A stretch of 64,000 nucleotides of DNA from contig NC_135558.1 in assembly GCF_964340395.1 (NCBI RefSeq), positions 8,214,001 to 8,278,000 of the forward strand, in the 5' to 3' direction. The notes beneath the pieces were generated by a model. That model was not told the origin of the DNA and did no database searches. It was given only the letters and a program-made list of their open reading frames with translations. Below are positions 42,101 to 51,115 of this stretch, one piece after another. Positions within the stretch are counted from its first letter, which is position 1; each line of letters opens with the position of its first letter. Position numbers and translations under genes: made by a program. The DNA is from Glandiceps talaboti (taxonomy: Eukaryota > Hemichordata > Enteropneusta > Spengelidae).

Positions 42101-42444
42101 ACCCTGAAAACTATATATTTCAGCAGTTGGCTCAAAAAATACACTGGACTACAAATATTGTTGTGACAAGAGATTTACTGAATGAAGTTTTTTAGCAGGA
42201 AGAGTGAGTATTATTGTAAATAGTTGATGTCAAATTTTTTTTTCTGCAGGTGAAGGTCGTGGAACGCAGGCCTAAGGAACCGCATGTTGACTTAGCAATC
42301 CTAGCTAAATCGGATCTCTATATCGGCAACTGTATCTCCTCATTTTCCTCTTTTGCAACCAGAGAGCGTGAAGTGTTGGGAAAACCAACTTGGTTTTGGG
42401 GCTTTGAGAAGTATCAACAAAATGACGTAAAAGAGGAACTCTAA
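33171..42444 (+). CDS. POFUT1: POFUT1, GDP-fucose protein O-fucosyltransferase 1 (seven coding exons, complete)
   Basis: POFUT1 is a soluble ER glycosyltransferase (family GT65) that transfers fucose from GDP-fucose to Ser/Thr in EGF-like repeats, notably of Notch receptors. Coding exons are 33171-33315, 33530-33648, 34498-34621, 35327-35504, 35955-36150, 37585-37827 and 42250-42444. All introns are GT/AG and in frame, totalling 1200 nt and 399 residues (human: 388). Visible features are a signal peptide with a hydrophobic core (residues about 11-29), [17 protein letters not shown] (about 41-57), NPFGPFWD, and [10 protein letters not shown] with the catalytic-site Arg (about 249) and Asp (about 253). 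KNAC follows at the start of exon 6, and GNCISSF is near the C-terminus. The protein ends in KEEL, a KDEL-type retrieval signal (human RDEF). The human NRT glycosylation sequon is DRT here, and I find no N-X-S/T anywhere. A 3' splice site ends at 33156, just before the ATG, so a non-coding upstream exon is likely. Intron 6 (4.4 kb) holds a transposon copy and two minisatellites. Confidence 0.97.
33606..33701 (+). repeat. 60-bp offset duplication of the POFUT1 exon 2 end
   Basis: Thirty-six bases at 33606-33641 (in exon 2, encoding [11 protein letters not shown]) recur identically at 33666-33701 in intron 2. The offset is exactly 60 bp. The splice donor at 33649 lies between the two copies, so only the first is translated. 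Confidence 0.95.
34880..35100 (+). repeat. Degenerate tandem repeat in POFUT1 intron 3
   Basis: About six imperfect units of roughly 35-45 bp resemble TTACCCCTTAGCTTTCTATG followed by AGTTTGT. There is no coding role. Confidence 0.65.
36430..36457 (+). repeat. Poly(G) tract
   Basis: A near-uninterrupted run of G lies in POFUT1 intron 5. It could form a G-quadruplex on the coding strand of the pre-mRNA. Confidence 0.9.
36848..36862 (-). promoter_or_regulatory. CTCF-like binding motif in POFUT1 intron 5
   Basis: The plus strand reads GCGCCCCCTAGTGGC, the reverse complement of the bilaterian CTCF core (CCACTAGGGGGCGC). The match is essentially perfect over the core. It lies in an intron between exons 5 and 6 in otherwise AT-rich sequence. 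Function is inferred from the motif only. Confidence 0.5.
37040..37584 (+). repeat. Tandem ghosts of the POFUT1 exon 6 acceptor
   Basis: Copies of the exon 6 start (AG then AAAAATGCCTGTGA) recur at 37056, 37179, about 37294 and about 37529, before the true exon at 37585. The first two are preceded by pyrimidine-rich AG acceptors and read KSACDH and KNACDH in the exon frame. Intervening words such as CATAACATARATTACTT/AACATAAAATACTT are also repeated. The last two copies are heavily decayed. Confidence 0.75.
37855..37950 (+). repeat. A/C-rich low-complexity tract
   Basis: Runs of C and A with CAAA units lie directly after the exon 6 donor. Read-through frames here give Lys/Pro/Asn-rich nonsense and should not be joined to POFUT1. 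Confidence 0.9.
38672..39031 (+). mobile_element. Non-autonomous inverted-repeat element, copy 2 (POFUT1 intron 6)
   Basis: This is the second copy of the element at 1996-2310, about 360 bp. The terminal inverted repeat is longer here: AAAATTGTTTGGTTCCGG at the left, and CGGAACCACACAATTTT at the right, which is its near reverse complement. It is inserted in POFUT1 intron 6 in the same orientation as the first copy. A target-site duplication cannot be separated from the AAAATTGT of the repeat. Confidence 0.65.
39192..39757 (+). repeat. 68-bp minisatellite in POFUT1 intron 6
   Basis: About eight and a half units start at 39192, 39260, 39328, 39396 (shortened to 55 bp), 39451, 39519, 39587, 39655 and 39723. 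Typical words are AACAAGAAGGTTGACTTATT, CTCAGTACCTGTAATAG and TTTTACCTCATGCTAGAGGG. Unit identity is high, so the array is fairly young. Confidence 0.95.
40736..41025 (+). repeat. 43-bp minisatellite in POFUT1 intron 6
   Basis: About six and a half units start at 40736, 40780, 40823, 40868, 40911 and 40954. Typical words are ATCAATTCTTGAGTTCTACA and CACAACAATGTGTGTCTACA. The last unit is decayed. Its sequence is unrelated to the 43-bp array at 22.5 kb. Confidence 0.93.
41265..41611. mobile_element. Near-palindromic MITE with TTAA target site (POFUT1 intron 6)
   Basis: A 347-bp element is bounded by TTAA on both sides (41261-41264 and 41612-41615). The left end AGTGGCCATATGGATGA and the right end, read in reverse complement, AGTGGCCATGTATGGATGA match. 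The similarity continues through almost the whole arms (shared TGGGTATTTATTTTGGA, AATCAACGTGAAACAACA, TTTGTAACT), so the element could fold into one long hairpin. TTAA duplication is characteristic of piggyBac-type transposases; assignment to that superfamily is inference. Confidence 0.75.
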
Positions 42445-42857
42445 GTCTAACAGCCTTGGAAAGTCCAGAGTTTTTCTTAACGACCTAATGATAGTAATAT
42501 AGCAGAAGTAGTCCGAGTTGAAAAAAAAAAGCAGAAATAGCCCACTTCCTGTCTACCCGCAACTTTTGATGGGTTTTTCCTGTCCAAGTTGATGATCCAC
42601 TTAAGTGCTTTCTATTGGAGACATAATCAGTATTGGAGGAATAATTGACATCCGTTGTGGAAGTGGCTCATTTTCTTTTAATGAGCAAAACCTCAATTGT
42701 GAGAAAAGGAAACAGTAACAATACCCCATTGTTGTTATTCTTAAAGAGAGATAATGGTCAAATTGATAAAGCAAGAAGTACTCCTGTTGTCATTGTTATC
42801 TCGCAGGTACAAATTGCTGATAGATTTTCTATTACTATGCCATTACTTTTATCAATG

Positions 42858-42877
42858 TGACCTTTGACCTTTGACCT
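42858..42877 (+). promoter_or_regulatory. Triple AGGTCA half-site, DR1 spacing
   Basis: TGACCTTTGACCTTTGACCT contains three nuclear-receptor half-sites each separated by one base (overlapping DR1 elements), lying in the probable POFUT1 3' UTR. Similar single DR1 words occur elsewhere in the window, so it may be a repeat remnant rather than a regulatory site. Confidence 0.35.
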
Positions 42878-42939
42878 CTGTGTCACTGAAGAAATCATGC
42901 AGAAAGGACATCTTTCATCGGATATCAGAGTACATACAA

Positions 42940-43760
42940 TGCATATAAAAAAAATGTCGAATGTCAACCAAAAAGTACAAATTTTATGAAATGATTTTGA
43001 TTATTCTTCTCTTAGAATTCATTCCATAATTATTAACTTGAAAGAAAATCCATAAAATTTGATAAACTTTACTCAGAAAATATCAATTCTCATTTTGAAA
43101 AGGATCAATGTTACCAAAGAAATTCTAATTTTATGACGTATTTCTGTAAAAAAAAATGTTCTTTTTCTACTTTCTTCCCACATTTAATTTGAACGAATAT
43201 TCATAAGATTTATAAATTCTACCCCAAGACTCTAAATTTTAAATTTAAAAAGGACCAGTCAATATCCCCCAAATTGTAAATTTTATTAAAATTGGTTTGT
43301 AGATGATTATTCTCCTAGAATTTGTTTCATAATGAATTATATGCAAATAAACAAATTCTCACATAAAACATCTTCAACAATACCAAAAAATGCAAATTTT
43401 ACTTGATTTGTAGATGAAATCTTGTTCATTGTTGTTTTTCACACCAAACGTGAATCAAAATCTATAGAAATCGATAAATTCTACTCAAAGAATAGAAATT
43501 TACAAAAGGGCCAGTACTGGTAACCACCAGAAAATGCAAATTTTATTTCTTGATTTTGTAGATAATTATTCTTTTTAAAAATCTATTCACAGTAAATTAG
43601 AATAACATTTTATGAATTCTGTTCCACTCTGAAAAATACCAATGCTACCCAAAACATTCTTCCTTGATTTTGTAGACAATTCAACAAATTTCGCAATGAG
43701 CGTGATTGAAATTTTATAAAATTGTATTGATTATATTCCAATTATAAATTTTCTCGTTTT
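42940..43760. repeat. Degenerate AT-rich tandem array
   Basis: About six diverged units of roughly 110-150 bp share words like ATGCAAATTTTATTTCTTGA, TTTTGTAGATAATTATTCT and GATAAATTCTACTC. The array lies just downstream of the POFUT1 coding end. Confidence 0.5.
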
Positions 43761-44886
43761 TATCACTTTGAAAAAATATCTTCCTCCTTGCTGGTGAATG
43801 CTCAAAACAAACAAATGATAACCACCTTAGACCTTTTAATATTAATAATTACATCCAAGTGTCAAATGAGAATTTTAAACCTATGAAATTTCACAAATTT
43901 AGATTTGGTAATATTTATCACTGGATGCTATGTGTAGGTATAGGCTCCATATTTGATATTTGTTATCTAATATTCTGTTTTCAAGAAACTTAAACCTGAT
44001 TTTAAAATGATCATAGTCATTACTTGACATTTTTTGCAGTACATTATGAAAATTCATCAAGAAAGTCCAGATAATATCCATAACTGAGATTTTGAAGAGG
44101 TATAGCATCAAAAATTTCCAAAGTAAATTCCAAGCGAAAGTGACGTTTTCCATGTACAAGTCAAACAGTGATTCTTGGTGTAATTTGCAATTGAATGACA
44201 AAAAGATTTTTGACTGGAATTTGTATGCCATATGTGTGGTGGTGATTTGAAATTTACAGTATTCAGGATTCCTGTCAAGATGCACATGATAGGGTAAATT
44301 ATAGTGGACTTATAAATACAGAAGTTCAAGTTCAGAAAGGTTCACTATAACATTGAATTGTTGTTACAAATGTATTATGAGGCTGATTATACATTGACAG
44401 TACATATAACAACCCCGACCCCCCCCCCCCACACACACACCAGTAGTATTTGACATACCTTAAACTTAGTGACCGTAGACAAAGAAAGTTTTTATAAAAT
44501 GCAATTGTTACCGCTATTTTCTTTGTATTTTGTAGACTAATGACAAATTTGTTGTCTGATTTTCAACTTAGAAGAGACACAGAAAGAAATAACTTTTTCA
44601 TGAGACATCACCAAAAAGGTATACTTTTGAAAGAAAAATTGGTAGCAAAATATTTTTTTTTCATAAAATAAAACAAATAGATATATATATAGAGAGAGTA
44701 TAAAGACGAAAAGTAAACAAATATTTTGAAAATGAAATAGTCCTGAAATAGTAGAACTGGAAGAGATGGAAGTGTTATTTTATTTTGATTACCTGTAGAA
44801 TGGTTAATGGGATCAATAAAGATATATAACTTGGTTTTCTGTATGTGTTGTATGTGCAAAATTATGATATACCATCATGACATTAA

Positions 44887-45213
44887 AGCCACACTGGCTG
44901 CAATTTGAGTATTATTTTTTCAATCAGACAACCAAATAACTGATTCACTGAAAATTGTTTAAAATACCAAAAATGAGACATTGTGCATGTAAGTAGTACA
45001 GTAACAGGTTGAAAGCAGGATTGTGTTGGTCACTGATTTTTGAGTGTGGACCTAAAAATCAATTTATTGTACCATTATAAAGAGAACAGGTTCACAAATA
45101 CATGTACCCATAGGTGATTAACACTGTTCAGGTTGTATGATATTACAAGTAGGTCATTATATCTAAAAAAAAAAAAAGTTTCAAAAAACGCTCTATTTGC
45201 AGCCAGTGCAGCT
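44887..45213. mobile_element. MITE with TTAA target site and short inverted ends
   Basis: A 327-bp element is flanked by TTAA (44883-44886 and 45214-45217). The left end AGCCACACTGGCTGCAA and the reverse complement of the right end AGCTGCACTGGCTGCAA form 17-bp inverted repeats with two mismatches. The interior is not palindromic and has no reading frame, so this is a different family from the element at 41265. Confidence 0.65.
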
Positions 45214-46183
45214 TTAATATACAACTTTGCTTTTGAAAACTAAGTCTGTCAGCATGGTTTAAAACTGCCAGTATTATTATTTACTACGACCTTTGACCTG
45301 GACTATCACTAGTATTTCATTTATACCAGGGTATGCAGTATCATGTACTCCGTTCAAGGGTAAGGTCAAGTTCTTGTTTTGGTCGACGTTATGAAGGATT
45401 TTTTGATATTTACAAAATGACGTTAACATGAAAATCACACGTACCCAAAACGGAGCTTTTAGTGAGCATAATTCATGAATTTTTTATCAGTGAAATAATA
45501 TTCTGGAAAAAAATCAACAACTCCACTTTCCAGTTGTACCCATGTCATATAACTGCAGCAAAATATTTAAATTTTACTGGGTTTATTTATAACCTTTATT
45601 TCATTTTTAGTATGTTATTTATTTCTACAGTCAATACTTTAACCATTCATTGAATTGTAGCGTCCTCATTAACATTATTGTATACATTTTATATTCTTAT
45701 ATATACACTTGATATTTTTATGATTATAAGTATTTCCACTCTTCTGAATTTAATAGATTTTTTGGCAAAAAAAAGCAGATGGGAACGCCAGTAATGTTCA
45801 TACTTTCAGTTTTGTGTAACTTTTGCATCAGTTTGTTTCACCGAAAAATAAAATTTGAAATTACAGAACTTCTTTTGCATCTGTACATTTAGTCTTTGTA
45901 TCCAACATTTTTGTGAAATATTCAGTAAATTTGATTTGTTTGTTTGTTTGTTTGCAATTCTGTTTTACCTTCCGCCCTCTCATTACGGTGAAAATAACAG
46001 ACAAGGGCACAACATATGATACTATGGTCTACAGAACTTGTATATGTTTTTGACTATGACTGTGATTTTCATTAATTTCATTTCATGTAATTAGTTTACT
46101 TATATATACACTATGTGAGTTTTTGTTTTGTTTTCTTCTTTGTACAGTTATGCATAAACATATTTTATTATTTTTATAGTATC

Positions 46184-46230
46184 AGGGCCATAGACTAGAC
46201 TAGTTCTGTTTGAACTATTTCTATGGCCCT
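46184..46230. other. Small isolated hairpin
   Basis: AGGGCCATAGACTAGACTAG at the left and CTATTTCTATGGCCCT at the right form a stem with a 4-base bulge and a short loop. It is isolated from coding DNA. It could be a transposon end, a transcript-end structure or nothing; a microRNA precursor would normally be longer. Confidence 0.4.
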
Positions 46231-47847
46231 CACCAGGTACATTTTTTCTTTTCTTTTCTTCTCAGTTGTGTATCATTTTCCCTTTGTGTCTGGTGAAAAT
46301 AAATAATATGAATATGAATATGTTGGAGGGAAAAAATCAAGTTATTAAAATGTTCGTATTCTCGTCAACAATTAATTTTCAACAGAAATATGGTGAAAGT
46401 ATTATATTAGGTCACCATTTAATTCCACATAAAACAAAACAAGGCAAATCAAAACAAATAACATGAACGTATACCAGGCAAAATAATACGCCCTAATATA
46501 AAACAATATACAGAACATACCGAAGTCACGGATGAATTTTTTTCTCACAGCAGAGCAGATATCTATTACAAAATTCCATCAGTGTGTGATACGATTGTTC
46601 CAATAACAATGGCGTTATTGAAATTGTCAGTGTATCATTTTCCCCCAACTTCCTATCACTTCAAAAGACAAAGAAAATCATTTCCTGTTTGGAAAATTGT
46701 TCTGTGTACGTGCGTCAGACAAAAATCTTACCACCGATATAATCTACCATGACCTTTGACTTGACCCCAATCGTGACCCCTAGACGAACTCCAGTCGAAG
46801 ACGTGCATGTCTGATATTAGTAGTAAATATATATATACTACATGAAATTTATAATTTTATTTATTTATGTACCAATGACATCAATTCCGACTGTGAAAGC
46901 CGCGCACGAGTAAACTACGTTTATATTTTACTAGGCAAACAGAGCTGTTAAAATCGTGTCCCGTGTCATCAAGATATTTTTACATCGGCATATCCGAATG
47001 ACTACTGTGTGAGTATGACGAATCGATAGCCACGCCTAGCCTAGTTCCCATATTTCTCCTTGTACTTATAAATCCGGCAAACGAGTGAACACGTTGCTGA
47101 AAACCATGATTAAAATGGTGTCATTTTGCAACAAGATTTGTATCGCAATAAAATAACCGACCCTAACCTCTAGGGCGTCAAATATTACTTTGAGTAGTTT
47201 GACCTTGAACTTAACGGGCAGGCATACAGTGACAAGGGCAGGGTGTGAACTCTAAGCTTAAGATGTGGATCTGATCGTGCAATGAACCGGGAAAAGTCAA
47301 TGTGGGAGTCGAAGGGTGGTGAGGTAATACTGGTCAAAAATCGGATTACGATGAATTTTATTAAAGATAAACTTATTTCGAGAAGGTCATCCGCAAAAAT
47401 ATCGAATGATTCATTCATTAACTACTTTTCATCAAGTGATGTTTTCACCGAATCAATTCCATAGTCAATTGTAAATCCCTCGTAAACAACAACATTGCAC
47501 TTCTTGATGTTATGACTGAGTATGTGAAAATAAAGCATGTGTGAATTCAGATTGTTACTTTATTTTTTTAGTTTGCCTACTGGGTGTGTATTTTTCTAAT
47601 ATCAAAAAAAATATGGAACCGGGATAATATTTGATTACGTTTTGATAAATAAATCGTATTGCGTCATACGTATATAGTACAATGGAGTGGTACGTGGAAC
47701 TCATACGTAACCGTACCGGTATACCAAAGGTTGTTGACTTCCTCTTTGGCTAACTAAACAGTTTGTTTGTGTGTTTGTTTGGGTGATGAATGTATGATGA
47801 TATTGTAAGGGGAAAAGCGACCTTTCCAGACAGGGATCAAAAAAAAA

Positions 47848-47881
47848 ACAAAAACAACAACAACAACAACAACAACAACAT
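47848..47881 (+). repeat. (AAC)n microsatellite
   Basis: A run of AAC triplets follows an A-rich stretch. No reading frame uses it. Confidence 0.95.
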
Positions 47882-48689
47882 AGTTCTGATTTTTTCTATA
47901 AACACACTATATAAATTCCAGTTCAATTTGTAAATAATTGGTGTTTATTTATTTGTTATTGTGTTTATTCTACGTGTGAACCCTGGTGCACTACTTCTAG
48001 GCCATCGAGTAGGCATCACGTCAACAACAGCCATGGTGTTCACAATGACTTTGGAGTGTAACAAGCTCTAAAGGTAAAAATCGCAGGCCTTAAAATGAAA
48101 AGAACTGAGACGTGACTGCTGCCTCAAACGTCATTATGAAAATGTCCTCGTCTACGCTGTTGGTAACCTTGAAGTCTTCACACCGATGAGCTGTAGCTTT
48201 AGTGTGCTTGTAGTCAAGGACGTTGTTGTGTCGACCGTTAAAATCGTGCACTACAATAGTAAAATCACAGTGCTGAGCAGTGTTTGGGTTATAACTGTCT
48301 TTCACGATACACAAATATTTAGAAAACCCCTACAATTTACATCATCTTCATCTTTTAAAGAAATCCATAACGGAAATGGTACTGACTGCAAATAACGTGT
48401 TGGCAAAAACTGTATGAAAATTCACTTAGAATATTGTGTTTTCGTAAATATCTACGAACTGTAGTGCTTGTATTGCACCAGCATGTTGGATTTTCGCGCC
48501 ACCGTTTACATTCTACGTAGCCAAATGTGGTGCGTATTGGCCCGCCTTCAACCCTTTGACCAAATTTGGGAAAGGCATGTATGGAATTCACAAAAGGCCG
48601 CGCTGAAGAAAGCCGCCTCTATCGCCGCGACCTCTGAACATACGAAGGGCTTTTGTTCTCTTGCCTTGACTACACTGTTTACTATTATT

Positions 48690-48990
48690 TGCGTAGTGAC
48701 GTACGCAAGGGAAAATTTTCCATGTCATCAAAATGATGACGTATACCCTCATTTCATGCCACGTGATTGGTTGAGTTGTACACAAACCTGTCAATCAAGT
48801 ATGCTAATGTTTACCTTCTCACGACCTCCCTTCATTGTGATTGGTCACTTTATATAGTCCTGACGTCACCTTCCTCGAAAGGTAAAATCCGTTACGATTG
48901 CACATTCATTTCGAACACGCCACTCCGAGAGCTTGCGTAAGAAACAACTCGGTCCATATTTTGGCGTGAATTTTACTCAATCGCTCAGTT
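48690..48990 (+). promoter_or_regulatory. Compact upstream promoter of the IER-family gene
   Basis: The 400 bp upstream of the IER start codon are GC- and CpG-richer than the surroundings and crowd together motifs typical of inducible promoters. A full palindromic CRE, TGACGTCA, lies at 48861-48868. Half CREs occur near 48697 (TGACGTAC) and 48737 (TGACGTA). CCAAT boxes in reverse orientation (ATTGG) lie at 48766-48770, abutting an E-box CACGTG at 48760-48765, and at 48840-48844. A TATA-like TTTATATAG lies at 48849-48857; it could instead be a degenerate SRF/CArG site. A 12-bp palindrome GGAAAATTTTCC lies at 48710-48721. The arrangement suits CREB/ATF-driven immediate-early induction, which is inference from motifs. 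If the TATA-like element is used, transcription would begin near 48885 with a leader of about 200 nt. Confidence 0.6.
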
Positions 48991-49083
48991 ACTCCAACAA
49001 GTTCAACCGAGACAGGTGCCTACAGTAGTAAGGATCTACAGGATTTATTCTCACCTATCCATATAGTCTACTTGCCGAGAAAA

Positions 49084-49953
49084 ATGTCAGTGGAAGCACA
49101 AAGGCTTATCAGTGTTTCCTTTGGGAAGATCGCTACGTTTCGTAAACAACGTGGCGGACTCAACCTTCGTAAGAATTTACTGGTTTCTTACGTTATTCAC
49201 AACGCCCGTACGGTAATATATGAACAAATGTATGGTCTTCAACGTGCTCAGGAACATTATGAACTGGAAGAAAACGAAACAGACCTAGATTGTAATGAAG
49301 ATGACGATGAAACGGCCAAGCCGGAATGGAATGATCCGGAAAACAATGAAAATGAGTTGTCAGAAGAAAATCACGAGACGCAAACGGCGCGAAAATGTGA
49401 ACTAGAGTTAGTTGAGGAGAAAGATGAAATCGACGGGGATTCGGACAAGGAGAACGTTATCATAAGTGAACCTGTTCGAGAAGATAAGGAAAATATCGAA
49501 TGTGAAAAGACCCAAAAGAACAGTTGTAGTCACGATCGACGTGTTTTGGGCGATATCAAGCAGACGCCATGCTGGCAGACATGTTGTAACAAGCGTAAAC
49601 GTTCTGAACTCGAGGAGGCCTGTGAATCGATCTCACCGAAACGCTGTAAGTTCGATTCAGAATCAACAACGAGTGAACCAGAATCAATGAACGTTGAACA
49701 GACTCAAATCACAAACCTTGTGTCAAGGTTCAATACTGGTCTTTCCAGTTTGGCCGACACGGAGAGCGAGAAAACAGACTGTGACTCATTGTCATCAGAC
49801 GCCGGTACTGTCCGGAACCAAAGGCTTACATCGTGTCAGTTGAGTCACAACAACTCCACCCAAATCAGCAACACATCGAGTCATTTACAGTATATTTCGA
49901 CCACTGGCGTCAGTGTTATTGAAAATTGGGCGAGGCCGATCGTGGCCTTCTAA
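49084..49953 (+). CDS. IER2/IER5-family immediate early response protein (single exon)
   Basis: This intronless reading frame of 289 residues belongs to the IER (immediate early response) family, whose vertebrate members IER2, IER5 and IER5L are serum- and stress-induced nuclear regulators that bind PP2A-B55. Three family blocks are present. The N-terminal block (residues about 3-50) is VEAQRLISVSFGKI then RGGLNLRKNLLVSYVIHNAR. A Cys/basic segment, CCNKRKR with SPKRCK about 13 residues later (167-189), resembles a bipartite nuclear localisation signal. The C-terminal part has NLVSRFNTGLSSL (211-223) and ends NWARPIVAF, matching the IVAF/VVAF terminus of the vertebrate proteins. Between them lies a long acidic Asp/Glu/Asn-rich linker (about 57-145). 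I chose ATG 49084 because it has A at -3 and aligns with the vertebrate start; a longer frame from 49072 would need a TTG start. The gene precedes the IER2/IER5/IER5L split or is diverged, so I leave the symbol blank. Family membership is firm; which vertebrate paralog is closest is not. Confidence 0.92.
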   Translation: MSVEAQRLISVSFGKIATFRKQRGGLNLRKNLLVSYVIHNARTVIYEQMYGLQRAQEHYELEENETDLDCNEDDDETAKPEWNDPENNENELSEENHETQTARKCELELVEEKDEIDGDSDKENVIISEPVREDKENIECEKTQKNSCSHDRRVLGDIKQTPCWQTCCNKRKRSELEEACESISPKRCKFDSESTTSEPESMNVEQTQITNLVSRFNTGLSSLADTESEKTDCDSLSSDAGTVRNQRLTSCQLSHNNSTQISNTSSHLQYISTTGVSVIENWARPIVAF

Positions 49954-51109
49954 AAAAACGTAGTATGGTGAAGAAAGACATTTTTAAAAAGACACTATTG
50001 AGTGCTTCTGTCTGTGTAAATTTTTGTAAATATTCTATTGTGTACACGTAATTGTTCATAATAAGTTGCACTTCCAAACGATCACTGCCGGATATTAGGC
50101 TATTTTCAGCCGAAATTACTTCATGGAGAAAATCTATCACAGATTTCTCCGAACAATTGTCACGATTTAGTTGTTAGGACCATATTCACTCACTTCCTTT
50201 AAGCGTGGGAGCCGGTTTCCAATGCAAACAAAGGCGGAAGTGACCTGTGTGGGCCTCCACCCATGCGCCGTCGCAAAATTCTGCAAGAGTTGATCATTTT
50301 GTACTAAGGAGGAAGTTGTCTTGCTTTATTGCCTTTCCTGTATCTTTCCTTCTTGACTGTCGAACCTGGAATGTAATATCTGGCATTGCCGTCCGTGGCA
50401 GACTGGAATCCATTGTAGAGGTCATATTGGCTTTGTTGCTATATTTAGGCACGCCGTATGTGTGACGTCAAGATCAGATATTACATTCTTGTGTAACGCG
50501 GTCAGAATTTTTATGCGATTTGTCAGTTTCATATTTTTGAAACACTTGCACATTCCAAGTACATCAGCTAGCTCGTTTAATTGTACGTATATTATTATTT
50601 GGCATGAATCTCTTTGTTTATGAAGGAAGTTCAACGTGTCGATTATTTTGAATGGCTTCTCTTTTACTACTGCAGCTTGGGTCTTTTGTTTGTAAGAGAG
50701 ACCCGAGTTTCTTAGATTTAGACCAGTTTTACGCCTTCATTTTATTCATTTTTTGTGAATTGTACAATTTGTGTCCACTTGAAAGTCCATGATGCATTTT
50801 TGCTAAACATTTTTTTGAAAATTTATATATTTTTTAAACAAAGTCGTTTGCATTGTGACTGCTTCACAGCCAATGTACCATGGAGGTGGTACCATACATA
50901 TTGTCGTGGGTGTGGATCGCGTTCAACAATGGTGCAATGAGCATTGGTATCCGAATCAGTTCTATTTTTCACGTTGTACAGCTCTTTTTAGGATAGATAA
51001 AAATTAACTGTACAGAGAGAAATATTTATTAAGTGCATTTTCCTGTACCTCATTGTCTCTGGGAAAAAAGCAACGAAAGACTTATATAAAAAGGTGTTTT
51101 ACCTTTGAA

Positions 51110-51115
51110 ATTAAA
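51110..51115 (+). terminator. Candidate poly(A) signal of the IER-family gene
   Basis: ATTAAA is followed about 30 nt later by a GU-rich stretch (TTTGTGTGTGCTCG near 51145). This would give a 3' UTR of roughly 1.2 kb. Within it there are several ATTTA pentamers, including TATTTATT at 51023-51030, as expected for an unstable immediate-early mRNA. No transcript evidence is available. Confidence 0.35.

Larger units (their letters stand above)
42445..48400. other. POFUT1 3' region and intergenic DNA
   Basis: The POFUT1 3' UTR begins here; the first AATAAA I see is at 43346-43351. The interval then holds a degenerate array (42940-43760), the MITE at 44887, a perfect-stem hairpin at 46184-46230, and an AAC microsatellite (47848-47881). 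Minus-strand open frames at 43.9-44.3 kb are AT-rich and unrecognisable. Confidence 0.45.

Noticed and set aside
43899-44329. A 128-codon minus-strand frame rich in Phe, Ile, Tyr and Asn
   Set aside because: It begins at a non-ATG codon, has strongly AT-driven composition and shows no motif or splice structure.
48468-48857. Frame upstream of the IER gene
   Set aside because: It begins at TTG, covers the CpG-rich promoter and has no recognisable motif; open frames are common in such sequence.
49072-49083. Four extra N-terminal residues on the IER protein
   Set aside because: This would require a TTG start; ATG 49084 has good context and matches the family start.
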